A stretch of DNA of 64,000 nucleotides from Vibrio pacinii DSM 19139 (GTDB lineage Bacteria > Pseudomonadota > Gammaproteobacteria > Enterobacterales > Vibrionaceae). Under the pieces are notes generated by a model. It saw nothing but the letters and a program-made list of their open reading frames with translations. It was not told the DNA's origin and did not search any database. Where the stretch lies: assembly GCF_000711795.1 (NCBI RefSeq), contig NZ_JONH01000017.1:25467-89466 (forward strand), in the 5' to 3' direction. Shown here in pieces: positions 21,119 to 31,893 of this stretch (position 1 is its first letter; each line of letters starts with the position of its first letter). The position numbers were made by a program, and so were the translations under genes.

Positions 21119-21309
21119 ACGGGTCCTATTAAAAATAAGCATTAATCCGAACGCCAGTGTGAGTCGTTCGAAACAGGGTTTAATTGATTGCGAACGCAGG
21201 TCGTTAGGTCAGTACTTAGACAGCTATCGGATATTGTGAGGCTAGGGGATTTGTAAATGTGAGTCTAGTAGGCTAAGAGCGTTTATCCAATCCATTTGAC
21301 GTGCAATAA

Positions 21310-21331
21310 AAAGGGGCGTCATGCCCCTTTG
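21310..21331 (-). terminator. toxS terminator
   Basis: An AAAGGGGC/GCCCCTTT stem with a five-base loop lies just past toxS. The A-run on its left gives a T-tract in the minus-strand transcript. Confidence 0.85.
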
Positions 21332-21338
21332 AGTGAGA

Positions 21339-21854
21339 TTAGTTACTAAAAAGTACCGTAGAGCCGTGACTTAAGCTAGTTAACAGCAAGGTTTTTTCAT
21401 TAATAATATCAATGCGGCGACTCTGCTGGGCATCCATCTTGAAAATTTGCGTGATGAGAGCTAACTGTGCAGGAGTAAAGTCCTTGCTCTGCGCCGAGGA
21501 GACATCTTTAAACTCTGTTGGTGATATCAACAAGTAATTGTCACTGATATCCCATTCACCTGTTTCTGAAATATTGATGACGCTTTCGGTTGCGCCATTT
21601 TCTGGGTAAAGACGCACGTTCGATACACGAATATAAGTGTTGTTGGGCAAATATTTAACATTCGACATGACGTTGACTTTGCGCAATGGACCCACAGACT
21701 TTTCTTGTAAAGGTTCGGCAATGACGGTGACCATTTTCGATTGCCATTCGTTAGAGGTCAATGTTTGCTCAACTTTTAAGTCGCTGCCCCAGTATAGCCA
21801 ACTACTAAAAAGTGCAGAGACAATCAGTAAGATGATAGCGAATTTCTGATTCAT
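21339..21854 (-). CDS. toxS: ToxS, transmembrane effector of ToxR
   Basis: ToxS is an inner-membrane/periplasmic protein that stabilises and enhances ToxR, with a role in bile sensing in V. cholerae. The 171-aa protein has one N-terminal transmembrane helix (residues 5-23) and a periplasmic domain. It lies 9 bases downstream of toxR on the same strand, the standard operon. Family identity rests on this position plus size, topology and recognisable sequence (NEWQSKMVTV, PLRKVNVMSNVKYLP). Confidence 0.93.
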   Translation of the reverse strand: MNQKFAIILLIVSALFSSWLYWGSDLKVEQTLTSNEWQSKMVTVIAEPLQEKSVGPLRKVNVMSNVKYLPNNTYIRVSNVRLYPENGATESVINISETGEWDISDNYLLISPTEFKDVSSAQSKDFTPAQLALITQIFKMDAQQSRRIDIINEKTLLLTSLSHGSTVLFSN

Positions 21855-21863
21855 AGTGGTTTC

Positions 21864-22718
21864 CTAGTTGCAGACTTTACCCAGATCTTGTTGCTCGGTA
21901 ACGATGCGTAACGTAATGTTTTCTCCAGAGTTCGTTGGAGAGTGAATATAGTTAAGAATGAGTTGGTTATTTTGCCCACCCGTTGCAATCACTTCTATTG
22001 GGGCAAGCGCACCTTGATGCGTTGTATTGTATTGCTTAACGCATTGCTCGATCGATGGGTACCATTGAGTGAGATCAGGATGATTGAGTGGTGTTTTAAC
22101 GGGAGTACTATCATAAATACCGATTTCACGGAATTTTGACTCGGCCGGATTGGTTAACAGAACCACAAAAATAGGCAGAAAAATAGCAACAATCAGCATC
22201 AGTTTGGTTAATAACGTCATGGCAGGTTTCGCCGGCGAAGGAACTAACGCGGGTCTCTGCTCTGCTGCTGGTGGTACTTCAACCGTGCTCTCTTCACTCA
22301 CTACTATCATGTCATGAGTGTCATCGTCACCCGGTGTAATGTCTTCCGCTTCATTGTCCCCACTCATTAGTGGCGTAACACGATCGACACTACAAATGAG
22401 TTGGTAACCGCGTTTGGGGACGGTTTTGACGTACATTGGTGACTTAGTTGAATCGTTAAGTAGTTTACGCAGCGTAGAGATCGCTTGAGTCAGGCTTGAG
22501 TCGTCAACTTCAAACCCCTGTCGGCGCCAAACAAAGTCGTGCAGGTCGTTGCGTGAAACTATTTCACTCGGTTTTTCACACATTAGTAGAAGAATACGGC
22601 TTTCGTTACTTCCTAGACGGATAAGCTCGTTATCGCCCTCTTTATCCATAAGAGAGTTGGTGTTGGGATCAAAGGTAAATCTGTTTGCAAGATTAAATTT
22701 AGTACCTATGTTACTCAT
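21864..22718 (-). CDS. toxR: ToxR, membrane-bound winged-helix transcription regulator
   Basis: ToxR controls outer-membrane porins and, in pathogens, virulence genes. The 284-aa protein has an N-terminal OmpR-type winged helix (LGSNESRILLLMCEKPSEIVSRNDLHDFVWRRQGFEVDDSSLTQAISTLRKLL; KTVPKRGYQL). A proline/glutamate-rich tether, one transmembrane helix (about residues 172-193) and a periplasmic domain follow. Two cysteines (IEQC and KVCN at the C-terminus) correspond to the ToxR disulfide pair. The start is ATG 22718; the upstream TTG is less likely. Confidence 0.95.
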   Translation of the reverse strand: MSNIGTKFNLANRFTFDPNTNSLMDKEGDNELIRLGSNESRILLLMCEKPSEIVSRNDLHDFVWRRQGFEVDDSSLTQAISTLRKLLNDSTKSPMYVKTVPKRGYQLICSVDRVTPLMSGDNEAEDITPGDDDTHDMIVVSEESTVEVPPAAEQRPALVPSPAKPAMTLLTKLMLIVAIFLPIFVVLLTNPAESKFREIGIYDSTPVKTPLNHPDLTQWYPSIEQCVKQYNTTHQGALAPIEVIATGGQNNQLILNYIHSPTNSGENITLRIVTEQQDLGKVCN

Positions 22719-22874
22719 CAATCTATAGCCATTTTATTAAAAGTTTCAGGGGATCAAGCTACTCGAAAGCTCAGTTTTATTGCCGTTGAACAACTAGTTT
22801 ATATTTTTTGATTTTTAAGGTGTCAAGAATAGTCAAAATAAAAACAAAAAAACACTGTTTTTATCTTTGTTGAC

Positions 22875-22900
22875 CTTGAATTTACATTTGTCACCCTCAT
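22875..22900 (+). promoter_or_regulatory. Sigma-32-type heat-shock promoter of htpG
   Basis: CTTGAA (22875-22880), a 13-base spacer and CCCTCAT (22894-22900) match the sigma-32 consensus CTTGAA-N13/14-CCCCATNT closely. It lies 80 bases upstream of htpG in the toxR-htpG divergent region. Confidence 0.7.
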
Positions 22901-22981
22901 GTTAATGGACAGATTAGAGTCAATAGCAAATTAGAGTAATTAACTTATTGGCTTGATATGTAAAGTACTTATGGAGTTATC

Positions 22982-24886
22982 ATGAGCGAAACAGTTACCC
23001 ACAATAAAGAAACTCGTGGCTTTCAGTCTGAAGTTAAGCAATTACTTCATTTAATGATTCACTCTCTTTACTCAAATAAAGAGATCTTCCTGCGCGAGCT
23101 GATTTCTAATGCGTCTGACGCTTCTGACAAACTGCGCTTCCAAGCGTTGTCTAATCCTGACCTCTATCAAGGTGATGCTGAACTTGGCGTCAAACTCTCC
23201 TTCGACGAAACGGCAAACACACTGACCATTTCTGATAATGGTATTGGTATGAGTCGTGATGATGTGATTGAACATTTAGGTACAATCGCCAAATCAGGCA
23301 CAGCTGAGTTTTTCTCGAAATTGTCGGATGAGCAATCAAAAGACTCGCAATTGATTGGTCAATTTGGTGTTGGTTTCTACTCTGCATTCATTGTAGCTGA
23401 TGCGGTAACGGTGCGTACTCGCGCAGCAGGCTTGCCAGCGGATCAAGCGGTACAGTGGCATTCTGCCGGTGAAGGTGAGTACACGATAGAAGACATCAAT
23501 AAAGAGTCGCGTGGCACGGACATTATTCTTCACATGCGCGAAGACGGCAAAGAGTTCCTCAACGAGTGGCGTCTTCGTGAAGTGATCAGCAAGTACTCAG
23601 ATCATATCGGAATTCCTGTTGCTATTCAGACCGCAGAGCGCGATGAAGAAGGCAACGAAACGGGTGAGAAAAAGTGGGAGCAAATTAATAAGGCTCAAGC
23701 GCTTTGGACTCGTAATAAAGCAGATATCTCTGACGAAGAGTACCAAGAGTTCTATAAACACGTATCACACGATTTTGCAGATCCACTGGTGTGGAGTCAT
23801 AACCGCGTTGAAGGTAAGAACGATTACACTAGTCTGCTTTACATCCCAGCGAAAGCACCATGGGATATGATGAACCGCGATCATAAATCAGGTTTGAAGC
23901 TTTATGTACAGCGTGTGTTTATCATGGATGACGCCGAGCAGTTTATGCCATCATACCTACGTTTTGTTCGTGGTTTGATTGACTCTAACGATCTGCCGCT
24001 TAACGTATCGCGTGAAATCCTGCAAGATAACAAAGTGACTCAGTCGCTACGTAATGCATGTACGAAACGTGTGCTGACCATGCTGGAACGAATCGCCAAG
24101 AATGATGAAGAGAAATACCAATCATTCTGGAAAGAGTTTGGCTTGGTGTTGAAAGAAGGCCCAGCTGAAGACATGAGCAATAAAGAGAAAATTGCTAGTC
24201 TACTGCGCTTTGCATCAACAGAAGTTGACTCAGCAGATCAAACGGTGAGCCTTGCTTCGTATGTTGAACGTATGAAAGAAGGTCAAGATAAGATCTACTA
24301 CCTCACGGCTGACAGCTATGCAGCGGCAAAAAATAGCCCTCACTTAGAGCAATTTAAAGCCAAAGGCATCGAAGTTATTTTGATGTTTGATCGCATTGAT
24401 GAGTGGCTGATGAACTACCTCACTGAGTTCGATGGTAAGTCGTTCCAATCGATTACCAAAGCGGGTCTTGATCTGAGCAAGTTTGAAGATGAAGCTGAGC
24501 AAGAAAAACGCAAAGAGACAGAAGAAGAGTTCAAGTCAGTTGTTGAGCGCACTAAAGCCTATCTAGGTGACCGTGTTAAAGAGGTGCGCACAACCTTCAA
24601 GCTTGCGACAACCCCTGCGGTAGTGGTCACCGACGATTTCGAGATGGGTACACAAATGGCTAAGCTACTTGAAGCGGCAGGTCAAGCTGCACCAGAAGTG
24701 AAGTACATTTTCGAAATTAACCCGGAGCACCAATTGGTTAAGCGTATGGCGGACGAAGCTGACGAGGAAGCTTTTGGTCGTTGGGTTGAAGTGTTACTCG
24801 GCCAAGCAATGTTAGCTGAACGTGGTTCGATGGAAGATCCGTCTCAGTTCCTTGGCGCCATCAATACCCTTTTGACTAAGGGCTAA
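22982..24886 (+). CDS. htpG: Molecular chaperone HtpG (Hsp90)
   Basis: This is the bacterial Hsp90, an ATP-dependent dimeric chaperone. The 634-aa protein shows the N-terminal GHKL ATPase motifs ([42 protein letters not shown]), the middle-domain catalytic arginine in [18 protein letters not shown], and the C-terminal dimerisation domain. Divergence from toxR is conserved in vibrios. A sigma-32-like promoter lies upstream and a terminator follows at 24902. Confidence 0.98.
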   Translation: MSETVTHNKETRGFQSEVKQLLHLMIHSLYSNKEIFLRELISNASDASDKLRFQALSNPDLYQGDAELGVKLSFDETANTLTISDNGIGMSRDDVIEHLGTIAKSGTAEFFSKLSDEQSKDSQLIGQFGVGFYSAFIVADAVTVRTRAAGLPADQAVQWHSAGEGEYTIEDINKESRGTDIILHMREDGKEFLNEWRLREVISKYSDHIGIPVAIQTAERDEEGNETGEKKWEQINKAQALWTRNKADISDEEYQEFYKHVSHDFADPLVWSHNRVEGKNDYTSLLYIPAKAPWDMMNRDHKSGLKLYVQRVFIMDDAEQFMPSYLRFVRGLIDSNDLPLNVSREILQDNKVTQSLRNACTKRVLTMLERIAKNDEEKYQSFWKEFGLVLKEGPAEDMSNKEKIASLLRFASTEVDSADQTVSLASYVERMKEGQDKIYYLTADSYAAAKNSPHLEQFKAKGIEVILMFDRIDEWLMNYLTEFDGKSFQSITKAGLDLSKFEDEAEQEKRKETEEEFKSVVERTKAYLGDRVKEVRTTFKLATTPAVVVTDDFEMGTQMAKLLEAAGQAAPEVKYIFEINPEHQLVKRMADEADEEAFGRWVEVLLGQAMLAERGSMEDPSQFLGAINTLLTKG

Positions 24887-24901
24887 TAACCTAAAAGACT
24901 C

Positions 24902-24928
24902 AAAAAGCTCGCATCTTGCGGGCTTTTT
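24902..24928 (+). terminator. htpG terminator
   Basis: AAAAAGCTCGCA and TGCGGGCTTTTT form a stem with one G-T pair and a short loop, ending in T5, 16 bases past the stop. Confidence 0.85.
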
Positions 24929-25106
24929 GGTTTAATTGCATTAATTGTGAATGAAACCCCGCGATGTTGCAGATGATAGTGAGTGTTTAAGCATTCTTTA
25001 GTCGTAATCCGCTCTCGGTCTTCAATTTGTATGGTAGAATGCAATCTTGAAACGAAACGATCAGGCGTGTAATGTGCACGCCTGTTTTATTGTTAACCGC
25101 AAATAA

Positions 25107-25170
25107 TTATACCGAAACTTACCGTGAGCCGCGTCAAAGCCACGGCCTGACATAGTGAGCTTCGGTATAA
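25107..25170. repeat. Palindromic element in the adk leader
   Basis: TTATACCGAA (25107-25116) pairs perfectly with TTCGGTATAA (25161-25170). An inner CCGTG/CACGG pair (25122-25126 and 25141-25145) extends the structure, giving a 64-base hairpin that ends 27 bases before adk. Confidence 0.65.
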
Positions 25171-25842
<672 letters not shown>

Positions 25843-25880
25843 TTCACTAAGCGTGAATTTGGAAAATTTGTTATAGTAAA

Positions 25881-25907
25881 AGCGACCTACATAGGTCGCT
25901 TTTTTTA
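25881..25907 (+). terminator. adk terminator
   Basis: AGCGACCTA and TAGGTCGCT form a nine-bp stem with a two-base loop, followed by T6. Confidence 0.88.
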
Positions 25908-25973
25908 TTGCTGTACGTTGATCGATAAGACTCTTCGTTACGTAACCACCCATTTCAGTGTTGATAGGAAGCT

Positions 25974-26933
25974 ATGCAAAATCATAAAAAACAAGGTGTG
26001 TTATTAGTGAATTTGGGCACACCGGATGAAGCGACAGCCCCTGCAGTCAAGCGTTTCTTAAGCCAGTTTCTCCATGATAAGCGTGTTGTGGATATGACTC
26101 GCTGGTTATGGTGTCCCATTTTACATGGTGTGATTTTGCCAATTCGTGCGCCAAAAGTGGCGAAGCTTTATCAAAGTGTATGGATGGAACAAGGCTCGCC
26201 TCTAATGGTCTACTCGAAGAGACAGGCGAATAAGCTTGCTCGCAAGATCGAGCTTCCTGTGGAAGTGGGGATGACTTACGGCAATCCAAGTTTGCAATCT
26301 GGTCTTGAAGCCTTGTTAGCACAAGGGGTAGAAGATGTCATCGTGCTACCCTTGTACCCGCAATATTCAGGAACGACGACCGCAGCAGTCTCTGATGGCC
26401 TGACTAAAGCGTTTAAAAACATGCCTGTCATGCCAGGATATCGGTTTATCCGAGATTACTACCAACACCCCATGTACATCAAAGCACTTGCTCAAAGTGT
26501 CAGACGTTCTTGGGAAAAGAACGGTAAAGGTGATTACCTACTGTGTTCTTATCATGGTATTCCTAAACGCTATGCTGATAATGGTGATGTGTATCCGCAA
26601 CATTGTGATCGTACCACGACATTATTGGCGCGAGAGCTTGAATTGGCTCCCAACCAAATTGGGATGACTTACCAGTCGCGTTTTGGACGTGAAGAGTGGC
26701 TACAACCTTATACCGACAAAACGCTAGAGACATTACCAGGCAAAGGTATTAAGAATCTCGACATTATTGCTCCTGCTTTTTCCGTTGATTGTTTGGAAAC
26801 ACTAGAAGAAATTTCCGATCAATGCAGTGAGATCTTTATGGAAAAAGGGGGAGAGAAATTTACCTATATTCCATGTCTAAATGATGATGAGTTGCATATT
26901 CAAATGATGGTGGATTTGATTTCAAACTGTTAA
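25974..26933 (+). CDS. hemH: Ferrochelatase
   Basis: HemH inserts iron into protoporphyrin IX in the last step of haem synthesis. The 319-aa protein contains [11 protein letters not shown] at the N-terminus, the metal-binding histidine in [10 protein letters not shown], and the catalytic glutamate region [13 protein letters not shown] terminator follows the gene. Confidence 0.97.
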   Translation: MQNHKKQGVLLVNLGTPDEATAPAVKRFLSQFLHDKRVVDMTRWLWCPILHGVILPIRAPKVAKLYQSVWMEQGSPLMVYSKRQANKLARKIELPVEVGMTYGNPSLQSGLEALLAQGVEDVIVLPLYPQYSGTTTAAVSDGLTKAFKNMPVMPGYRFIRDYYQHPMYIKALAQSVRRSWEKNGKGDYLLCSYHGIPKRYADNGDVYPQHCDRTTTLLARELELAPNQIGMTYQSRFGREEWLQPYTDKTLETLPGKGIKNLDIIAPAFSVDCLETLEEISDQCSEIFMEKGGEKFTYIPCLNDDELHIQMMVDLISNC

Positions 26934-27400
26934 ATCAGCCAATCATTATTCCAATCAAAGGTCGCGTGTGCGGCCTTTTTTACGTTCTAAGCCATCCGCT
27001 GTATGGGTCTTTGTGGGGAAATGTGCTTGTGCATAAGCAACGCAACACTACATTAAGTGATCAAGATCTGATTATTAGCAGTGGAAACTTAAAGGAACCT
27101 AAATTGAGTGTGAGTTAACGAGGGCTATGCTGTTAGAAATAAAAAATAAACGCGAACTTGATCACCGTTTGGTTTTTTATTTTATTTTTGATTTTATTAA
27201 CTGTATGAAAATTAAGAATTAAATTACTTTTTTGTTTTTTACGTTGATGTGCGTCGCACTAAGTTAGGATTAATTTTTTATCATGAATTAAATCAGACAT
27301 TATGTTCGCCAAGCCAGGGAGGCAAATCATTTGAGCGGTTATAGGTGAAGAACTACCTCGTGAACGACCGCTACACATTTTAGTAAAAAGGCAGATCATA
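26934..27400. other. hemH to porin intergenic region
   Basis: These 467 bases start with the hemH terminator at 26957-26981. At about 27137-27181 an imperfect inverted repeat (AAATAAAAAATAAACG and CGTTTGGTTTTTTATTT) flanks TTGATCACC, which may be an operator for the downstream porin. No ORF is supported. Confidence 0.4.
26957..26981 (+). terminator. hemH terminator
   Basis: An AAGGTCGC/GCGGCCTT stem (one mismatch-tolerant pair) around GTGT, ending in T6. Confidence 0.8.
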
Positions 27401-28159
27401 ATGAAAAAACTATTTGCACTGACAGCTCTTGCTTCTGTTATCGCTGCTCCAGCTATGGCCAATGAGTTTGACGAGAATGTCCAACTAACAGAAAAAAGCA
27501 CCGCGAAGAATACTTATGTAACAGGTAACATTCAGTTCCACGATGATGGTCGAATTCATGGCACGGATGCTTCATCTACTCTAGAGGTCGGCCATACCTT
27601 TACTAATGGTCTCGGCGGCGCAACAATTTACGCTGAGTTTGATGGCCTACAAATGGGTAACATCGTCAATGAGCCAGGTAGTGCAGGTCAGTTTAGCCCG
27701 TTCCTTACCATTGGTGGTGAGCAGCGCTTCACTATCACTGATAACTTCTGGGTTGGCGCTGGTTACCAACACCTGCTGCAAAACGGTGATACGGTTCAGT
27801 ACCGTCCATTGGTGAAAATTGGTTACGATATGGATAACGGCTTTAGTTGGGCCAACCGCTTCCGTGCGCATCTACCGGAAGACAGCAAGGCAGACAACGA
27901 TTACCGTTTAGACACTACCTTCGCATATCAACTGCAAGATACTCCACTCCGCGTATCGTACAACAACGTATATATGACTGAATCCGATCTTATGGATCAT
28001 GAGCTCCGTCTAACGTGGACTCGTAACGGTAACTTCCAGCCGTACGTTGAGTACCGTTCACAAGCGAATGGCCTAGACCTAACAGATGCGTCTTACCCAG
28101 ACCAAACATTTGATGGCCAAAACAATGCACTTGTTATTGGTGGTACCTTCGTGTTCTAA
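27401..28159 (+). CDS. Small outer-membrane porin, KdgM-like
   Basis: This is a 252-aa outer-membrane protein with a signal peptide (MKKLFALTALASVIAAPAMA, cleaved before NEF). It has a short beta-barrel pattern of alternating aromatic strands and ends in TFVF. Size and layout (EVGHTFTNGLGGATIYAEFDG; YQLQDTPLRVSYNNVYM; ELRLTWTRNGNFQPYVEYRS) fit the KdgM/NanC family of 12-stranded channels for acidic oligosaccharides. The substrate is not predictable; no pectin or sialic-acid genes are adjacent. Confidence 0.65.
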   Translation: MKKLFALTALASVIAAPAMANEFDENVQLTEKSTAKNTYVTGNIQFHDDGRIHGTDASSTLEVGHTFTNGLGGATIYAEFDGLQMGNIVNEPGSAGQFSPFLTIGGEQRFTITDNFWVGAGYQHLLQNGDTVQYRPLVKIGYDMDNGFSWANRFRAHLPEDSKADNDYRLDTTFAYQLQDTPLRVSYNNVYMTESDLMDHELRLTWTRNGNFQPYVEYRSQANGLDLTDASYPDQTFDGQNNALVIGGTFVF

Positions 28160-28184
28160 GCTTATTGCTTAAGCGAAATTAACT

Positions 28185-28217
28185 AAAAAAGGCCAGCGAT
28201 AGTACGCTGGCCTTTTT
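28185..28217 (+). terminator. KdgM-like porin terminator
   Basis: AAAAAAGGCCAGCG and CGCTGGCCTTTTT form a strong stem. It is flanked by A- and T-runs, so it may also act on the converging copA-DUF411 transcript. Confidence 0.9.
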
Positions 28218-28284
28218 GTTGAGTGTCTAATTTACTCTTTACGTTTTTGAAGTTAAGCCTATCTTGTTCATTAGAATTAAGGTC

Positions 28285-28716
28285 TTAGTGCTGTGCAAAC
28301 TCGATAACGTCACCATCTTTATCAAATGCATATACCGTATATGAGTCTTTTTTGTCACCATACTCCATACCAGGTGAACCCATAGGCATTCCTGGTACAG
28401 CCAAACCTTTCGCATTACGTGGTGGATTGTCTAAAAAGGCTTTGATGTCCTGTGCTGGAATGTGGCCTTCAAATACGTAACCATCGATTTCTGCAGTGTG
28501 GCATGAGGCAATCTCTGGTGTGATGCCAAGCTTTTGTTTAATCGGATTCATGTTTTCATGCAGCTTTTCTTCAACGTTGAAGCCAGCCTCTTGCATATGC
28601 TTGGTCCACTCACTACAACAACCACAGTATGGTGATTTATGGTTGAGTACATCCGTTGCCATCGCTTGGCCAGATAGCACAGCGAGTGCTGCCAAAGCAA
28701 AAAGTTTTTTATTCAT
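28285..28716 (-). CDS. DUF411 metal-binding periplasmic protein
   Basis: This 143-aa exported protein has signal peptide MKKLFALAALAVLSGQAMA-type N-terminus (MNKKLFALAALAVLSGQAMA) and the DUF411 cysteine cluster SPYCGCCSEWTKHM. A histidine in SCHTAEIDGYVFEGHIP and a methionine-rich GMPMGSPGMEYG loop are also seen. DUF411 proteins occur with copper-resistance genes. Here it lies 10 bases downstream of copA, so a role as a periplasmic copper-binding partner of the exporter is a reasonable inference. Confidence 0.88.
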   Translation of the reverse strand: MNKKLFALAALAVLSGQAMATDVLNHKSPYCGCCSEWTKHMQEAGFNVEEKLHENMNPIKQKLGITPEIASCHTAEIDGYVFEGHIPAQDIKAFLDNPPRNAKGLAVPGMPMGSPGMEYGDKKDSYTVYAFDKDGDVIEFAQH

Positions 28717-28726
28717 ATAGTCACTC

Positions 28727-31423
28727 CTAAGAAGTTTTAAATAATCGTAAACGGTTAGCGTTGCTCACTACCGTGATGGAAGAGAGCGCCATCGCCGCTC
28801 CGGCAATCACAGGGCTCAGTAAGAAGCCAAAACTTGGGTAAAGCACACCTGCAGCTATCGGAATACCCAATGAGTTGTAGACAAAGGCACCAAATAAGTT
28901 CTGTTTCATATTTTTTACCGTTGCCTTAGACAATTCGATCGCTTTCACTACCGCTAACGGAGAAGAGTTGAGGAGAGTCATCTGTGCACTCTCAATGGCA
29001 ACGTCACTGCCGCTGCCCATGGCAATACCGATATCAGCAAGGGCAAGGGCAGGAGCATCATTAACGCCATCACCAATCATCGCCACGCGATGTCCCTCTT
29101 TTTGCAGTTGCTCGATATGGTGCGCTTTTTCGTCGGGTAGCACTTGCGCGATCACACGTTCGATACCGAGTTGGGTTGCGATGACCTCTGCGACAGCTTG
29201 GTTATCGCCAGTCAACATAACAGGGATGATCTTGCTGGCTTTTAAGCGATCAACAGCCAGCTTTGCATCTGCTTTGAGTGGGTCGGCTATCGCGATAATC
29301 CCGATAACGTCCTGATCCGCTGCAACAATCACTGGGGTCCATGCATTGGCAAGATAGCGTTTAAGCGGTTGTTCAATTTGGCTAAGATCCCATTTTTGTT
29401 GCTTGGCAAAACTCACCGAGCCAATTGTGACTTGTTGGCGGCCAACTTGTGCCACTACACCTTGACCTCGGCGGTTATCAAAGTTGTTTGATTCAACTAA
29501 ACTAAGTTTTTGCTGCTGAGCTTTTTGGACGATCGCTTTTGCCAGAGGATGTTCAGAATACTGTTCGACAGAGGCGGCAATCGAGAGTAAGCGATCACTA
29601 TCGTCATTAACAGAGAACAGGTCTTCCACCGCCGGTTTGCCTTGAGTCAAGGTTCCGGTTTTATCAAACACCACCATATCTATTTTGCTGGCTGATTGCA
29701 GAACATCCGCATCTTTAATCAAAATACCCATCTCAGCCGCTTTGCCGACGCCAACGGTTACTGATAGTGGTGTCGCTAAGCCAAGCGCACAAGGGCAAGC
29801 AATAATCAATACGGTTGTTACCACCACTAACATATAGCTAGCTTTGGGTTCCGGTCCGACTGCAAACCAAATCGATGCTGCAACCAGCGCAATCATGACG
29901 ACCACAGGCACGAACACGGCTGAAATTTGATCGGCAAGTTTCGCGATAGCAGGTTTACTGCTTTGTGCTTCGCGAACCATACTGATAATTCTCGATAGCA
30001 TGGTGTCACTGCCAACCCCTGTGGCTCTGAACAGCAGTGAGCCATCTTGGTTGATGGTCCCGGCTGAAATCGTATCACCTTGAGATTTGGTCACAGGGAG
30101 CGGTTCACCTGTGAGCATTGATTCGTCGAGGTAAGAGTCGCCAGATAATACTTCGCCATCAACAGCGACTTTTTCGCCCGGTTTGACTCTTAGAGTCATG
30201 CCAACAGTAATAGCATCAATGGCGATCTCTTGATCCCCTTGTTCAGAAACGAGGGTGGCCGTCTGTGGCTGTAAATTAATGAGTGATTGCAAAGAGCGAG
30301 TCGTTTTCGCTTTTGCTTTTGCTTCGATGTAATGGCCTAAAGAGATCAAGCCGACAATCATCGCACTGGCTTCAAAGTAGACATGGCGTGAAGCGAGCGG
30401 AAACCATTGAGGAAAAGCGACCACCAACATAGAGAATAGCCATGCGGCACCTGTCCCGAGTGCAACTAAGGTGTCCATTGTGGCGCGTTTGTGAGTGAGC
30501 GCTTGCCATGCATTAGTGAAAAATGAACGTCCGGCGGTTGCCAATAACCACAAGCAAAGCATGCCCACAGCACCCCAAGCGAGCTGGTCACTGCTGTTGC
30601 GGATCATCATGTTGCCGCCGAAAATACCCCAAAGCATTAATGGCGCACCAATCAGAATCCCACGGATAGCACTCTGTTTGTGTCCACTTTGAACGATTTG
30701 CTGCTGTTCAAGTTGCTGCTGTTGTTGGGTAGCAGGGTCATCGACCACTTGGGCTTGATAACCTGCTTGTTGAATGGCATCGGTTAACTGCGAGATCAAC
30801 TCATCACGTTCAGATGAGGCAAACACCAATGCGCTCTGCTCGGCTAGGTTAACTTGAGCTCGCTCTACGCCTGTGACCGAAACCAGCGCTTTTTCTACCG
30901 AAGAGACGCAACTTGCGCATGTCATTCCTGAGATAAGTAAATGTAGCGGTTGTGTTGCGAGCGGTGAATTCACTTTGTCGTCTGGTGGAGTCGCTGTATC
31001 TGCTGGTTCAATGCTGGGTTTAATGTTGGGTTCAACAACGGGTTGTTCATCGGCTTGATAACCAAGCGAGTGAATCAGCTGTTTAATTGAGTCTGCATCA
31101 TTGAGCGTTCTAATCTCAAGCTCAGTTTTCGTCGCACTAAATTGTATATTGGCACTATCGTTGGCGAGGGCATTTTCTATTTTTGCCACACACTTGCCAC
31201 AGTTCAGTCCCTGAAGATAGAAGTGATAAAGGTGACCTGCTTGATATCCCAATGCCTCAATCGACTCAACCAATGCTTTCAGTGTGCTATTGCTTTCCAG
31301 ACAGATAAAAGTCGGGGATAGCTCAAGCACTTTTGCATGGTGATCATCGACCATTACCCGTTCTACTTTTCTTGCACATCCCATGCAGTTGAGCCCTGAT
31401 AGGGGAATATCAAACTTAGTCAT
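28727..31423 (-). CDS. copA: Copper-exporting P1B-type ATPase CopA
   Basis: CopA is an inner-membrane Cu+ efflux pump. The 898-aa protein has three N-terminal metal-binding domains with GLNCMGC, GLNCGKC and GMTCASC motifs; two is commoner. The transmembrane core has the CPC ion site ([12 protein letters not shown]). [10 protein letters not shown] carries the phosphorylated Asp, SEHPLAKAI is the P1B-type HP motif, and [10 protein letters not shown] is the hinge. I chose ATG 31423 with GAGG 8 bases upstream, rather than the GTG one codon earlier. A CueR-type operator precedes the gene. Confidence 0.96.
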   Translation of the reverse strand: MTKFDIPLSGLNCMGCARKVERVMVDDHHAKVLELSPTFICLESNSTLKALVESIEALGYQAGHLYHFYLQGLNCGKCVAKIENALANDSANIQFSATKTELEIRTLNDADSIKQLIHSLGYQADEQPVVEPNIKPSIEPADTATPPDDKVNSPLATQPLHLLISGMTCASCVSSVEKALVSVTGVERAQVNLAEQSALVFASSERDELISQLTDAIQQAGYQAQVVDDPATQQQQQLEQQQIVQSGHKQSAIRGILIGAPLMLWGIFGGNMMIRNSSDQLAWGAVGMLCLWLLATAGRSFFTNAWQALTHKRATMDTLVALGTGAAWLFSMLVVAFPQWFPLASRHVYFEASAMIVGLISLGHYIEAKAKAKTTRSLQSLINLQPQTATLVSEQGDQEIAIDAITVGMTLRVKPGEKVAVDGEVLSGDSYLDESMLTGEPLPVTKSQGDTISAGTINQDGSLLFRATGVGSDTMLSRIISMVREAQSSKPAIAKLADQISAVFVPVVVMIALVAASIWFAVGPEPKASYMLVVVTTVLIIACPCALGLATPLSVTVGVGKAAEMGILIKDADVLQSASKIDMVVFDKTGTLTQGKPAVEDLFSVNDDSDRLLSIAASVEQYSEHPLAKAIVQKAQQQKLSLVESNNFDNRRGQGVVAQVGRQQVTIGSVSFAKQQKWDLSQIEQPLKRYLANAWTPVIVAADQDVIGIIAIADPLKADAKLAVDRLKASKIIPVMLTGDNQAVAEVIATQLGIERVIAQVLPDEKAHHIEQLQKEGHRVAMIGDGVNDAPALALADIGIAMGSGSDVAIESAQMTLLNSSPLAVVKAIELSKATVKNMKQNLFGAFVYNSLGIPIAAGVLYPSFGFLLSPVIAGAAMALSSITVVSNANRLRLFKTS

Positions 31424-31460
31424 CACATCACCTCGAAAACGTTACTGTTGCTAAGCGTAA

Positions 31461-31481
31461 ACCTTACTGCAAGGGTAAGGT
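31461..31481 (-). promoter_or_regulatory. CueR-type (MerR family) operator/promoter of copA
   Basis: A perfect dyad ACCTTAC-N7-GTAAGGT lies 38 bases upstream of copA. On the minus strand it sits between TTGACC (-35) and TACGCT (-10) with a 19-base spacer, the overlong spacing that MerR-family activators act on. This matches CueR control of copA; cueR itself is not in the window. Confidence 0.88.
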
Positions 31482-31822
31482 CAAGTAATAGCAAGCAAAA
31501 CGTTAAAACTCATCTTAATGAGATTATCTAAGTCATTGAGCTTGCGAGTCATTTCAAATTTTTTATGACCAATTTATAAAGTTGCGTAAATCGTTAAAAA
31601 ATCACAGAGATCCCGATCACGTCTTGATTGTGTTTAACGATGGTTTACTACCCACATAGTAGAAATTGACGTTTTTTATTCTTGATGTTTAATTTTAATT
31701 GTATGATTTTATTGAGTTTATATAAATTTTTGTTTTGTTGATTTGAACAGCGTCAGAGTTTTTTATCCTCTAGTTTTTTGATGCAAAAAAAGTTTGCCAC
31801 TATGCCCCTGTCCATAAATACC

Positions 31823-31859
31823 GCCCCTCGAAGCAGCAAGTTAGAACTGTGAGAGGGGC
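31823..31859 (+). promoter_or_regulatory. Leader hairpin upstream of chiP
   Basis: GCCCCTC (31823-31829) pairs with GAGGGGC (31853-31859) about 35 bases before the start codon. The ribosome site (AGGGG, near 31881) could compete for the same C-rich arm, so a translational switch is conceivable but unproven. Confidence 0.35.
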
Positions 31860-31893
31860 AAGGAAAATTCAAAAACAATAGGGGTTATTTCTT

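Larger units (their letters stand above)
31424..31893. other. copA-chiP divergent control region
   Basis: These 470 bases hold the copA promoter/CueR site at 31461-31481, an AT-rich middle part without ORFs, and a leader hairpin of chiP at 31823-31859. Confidence 0.5.
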
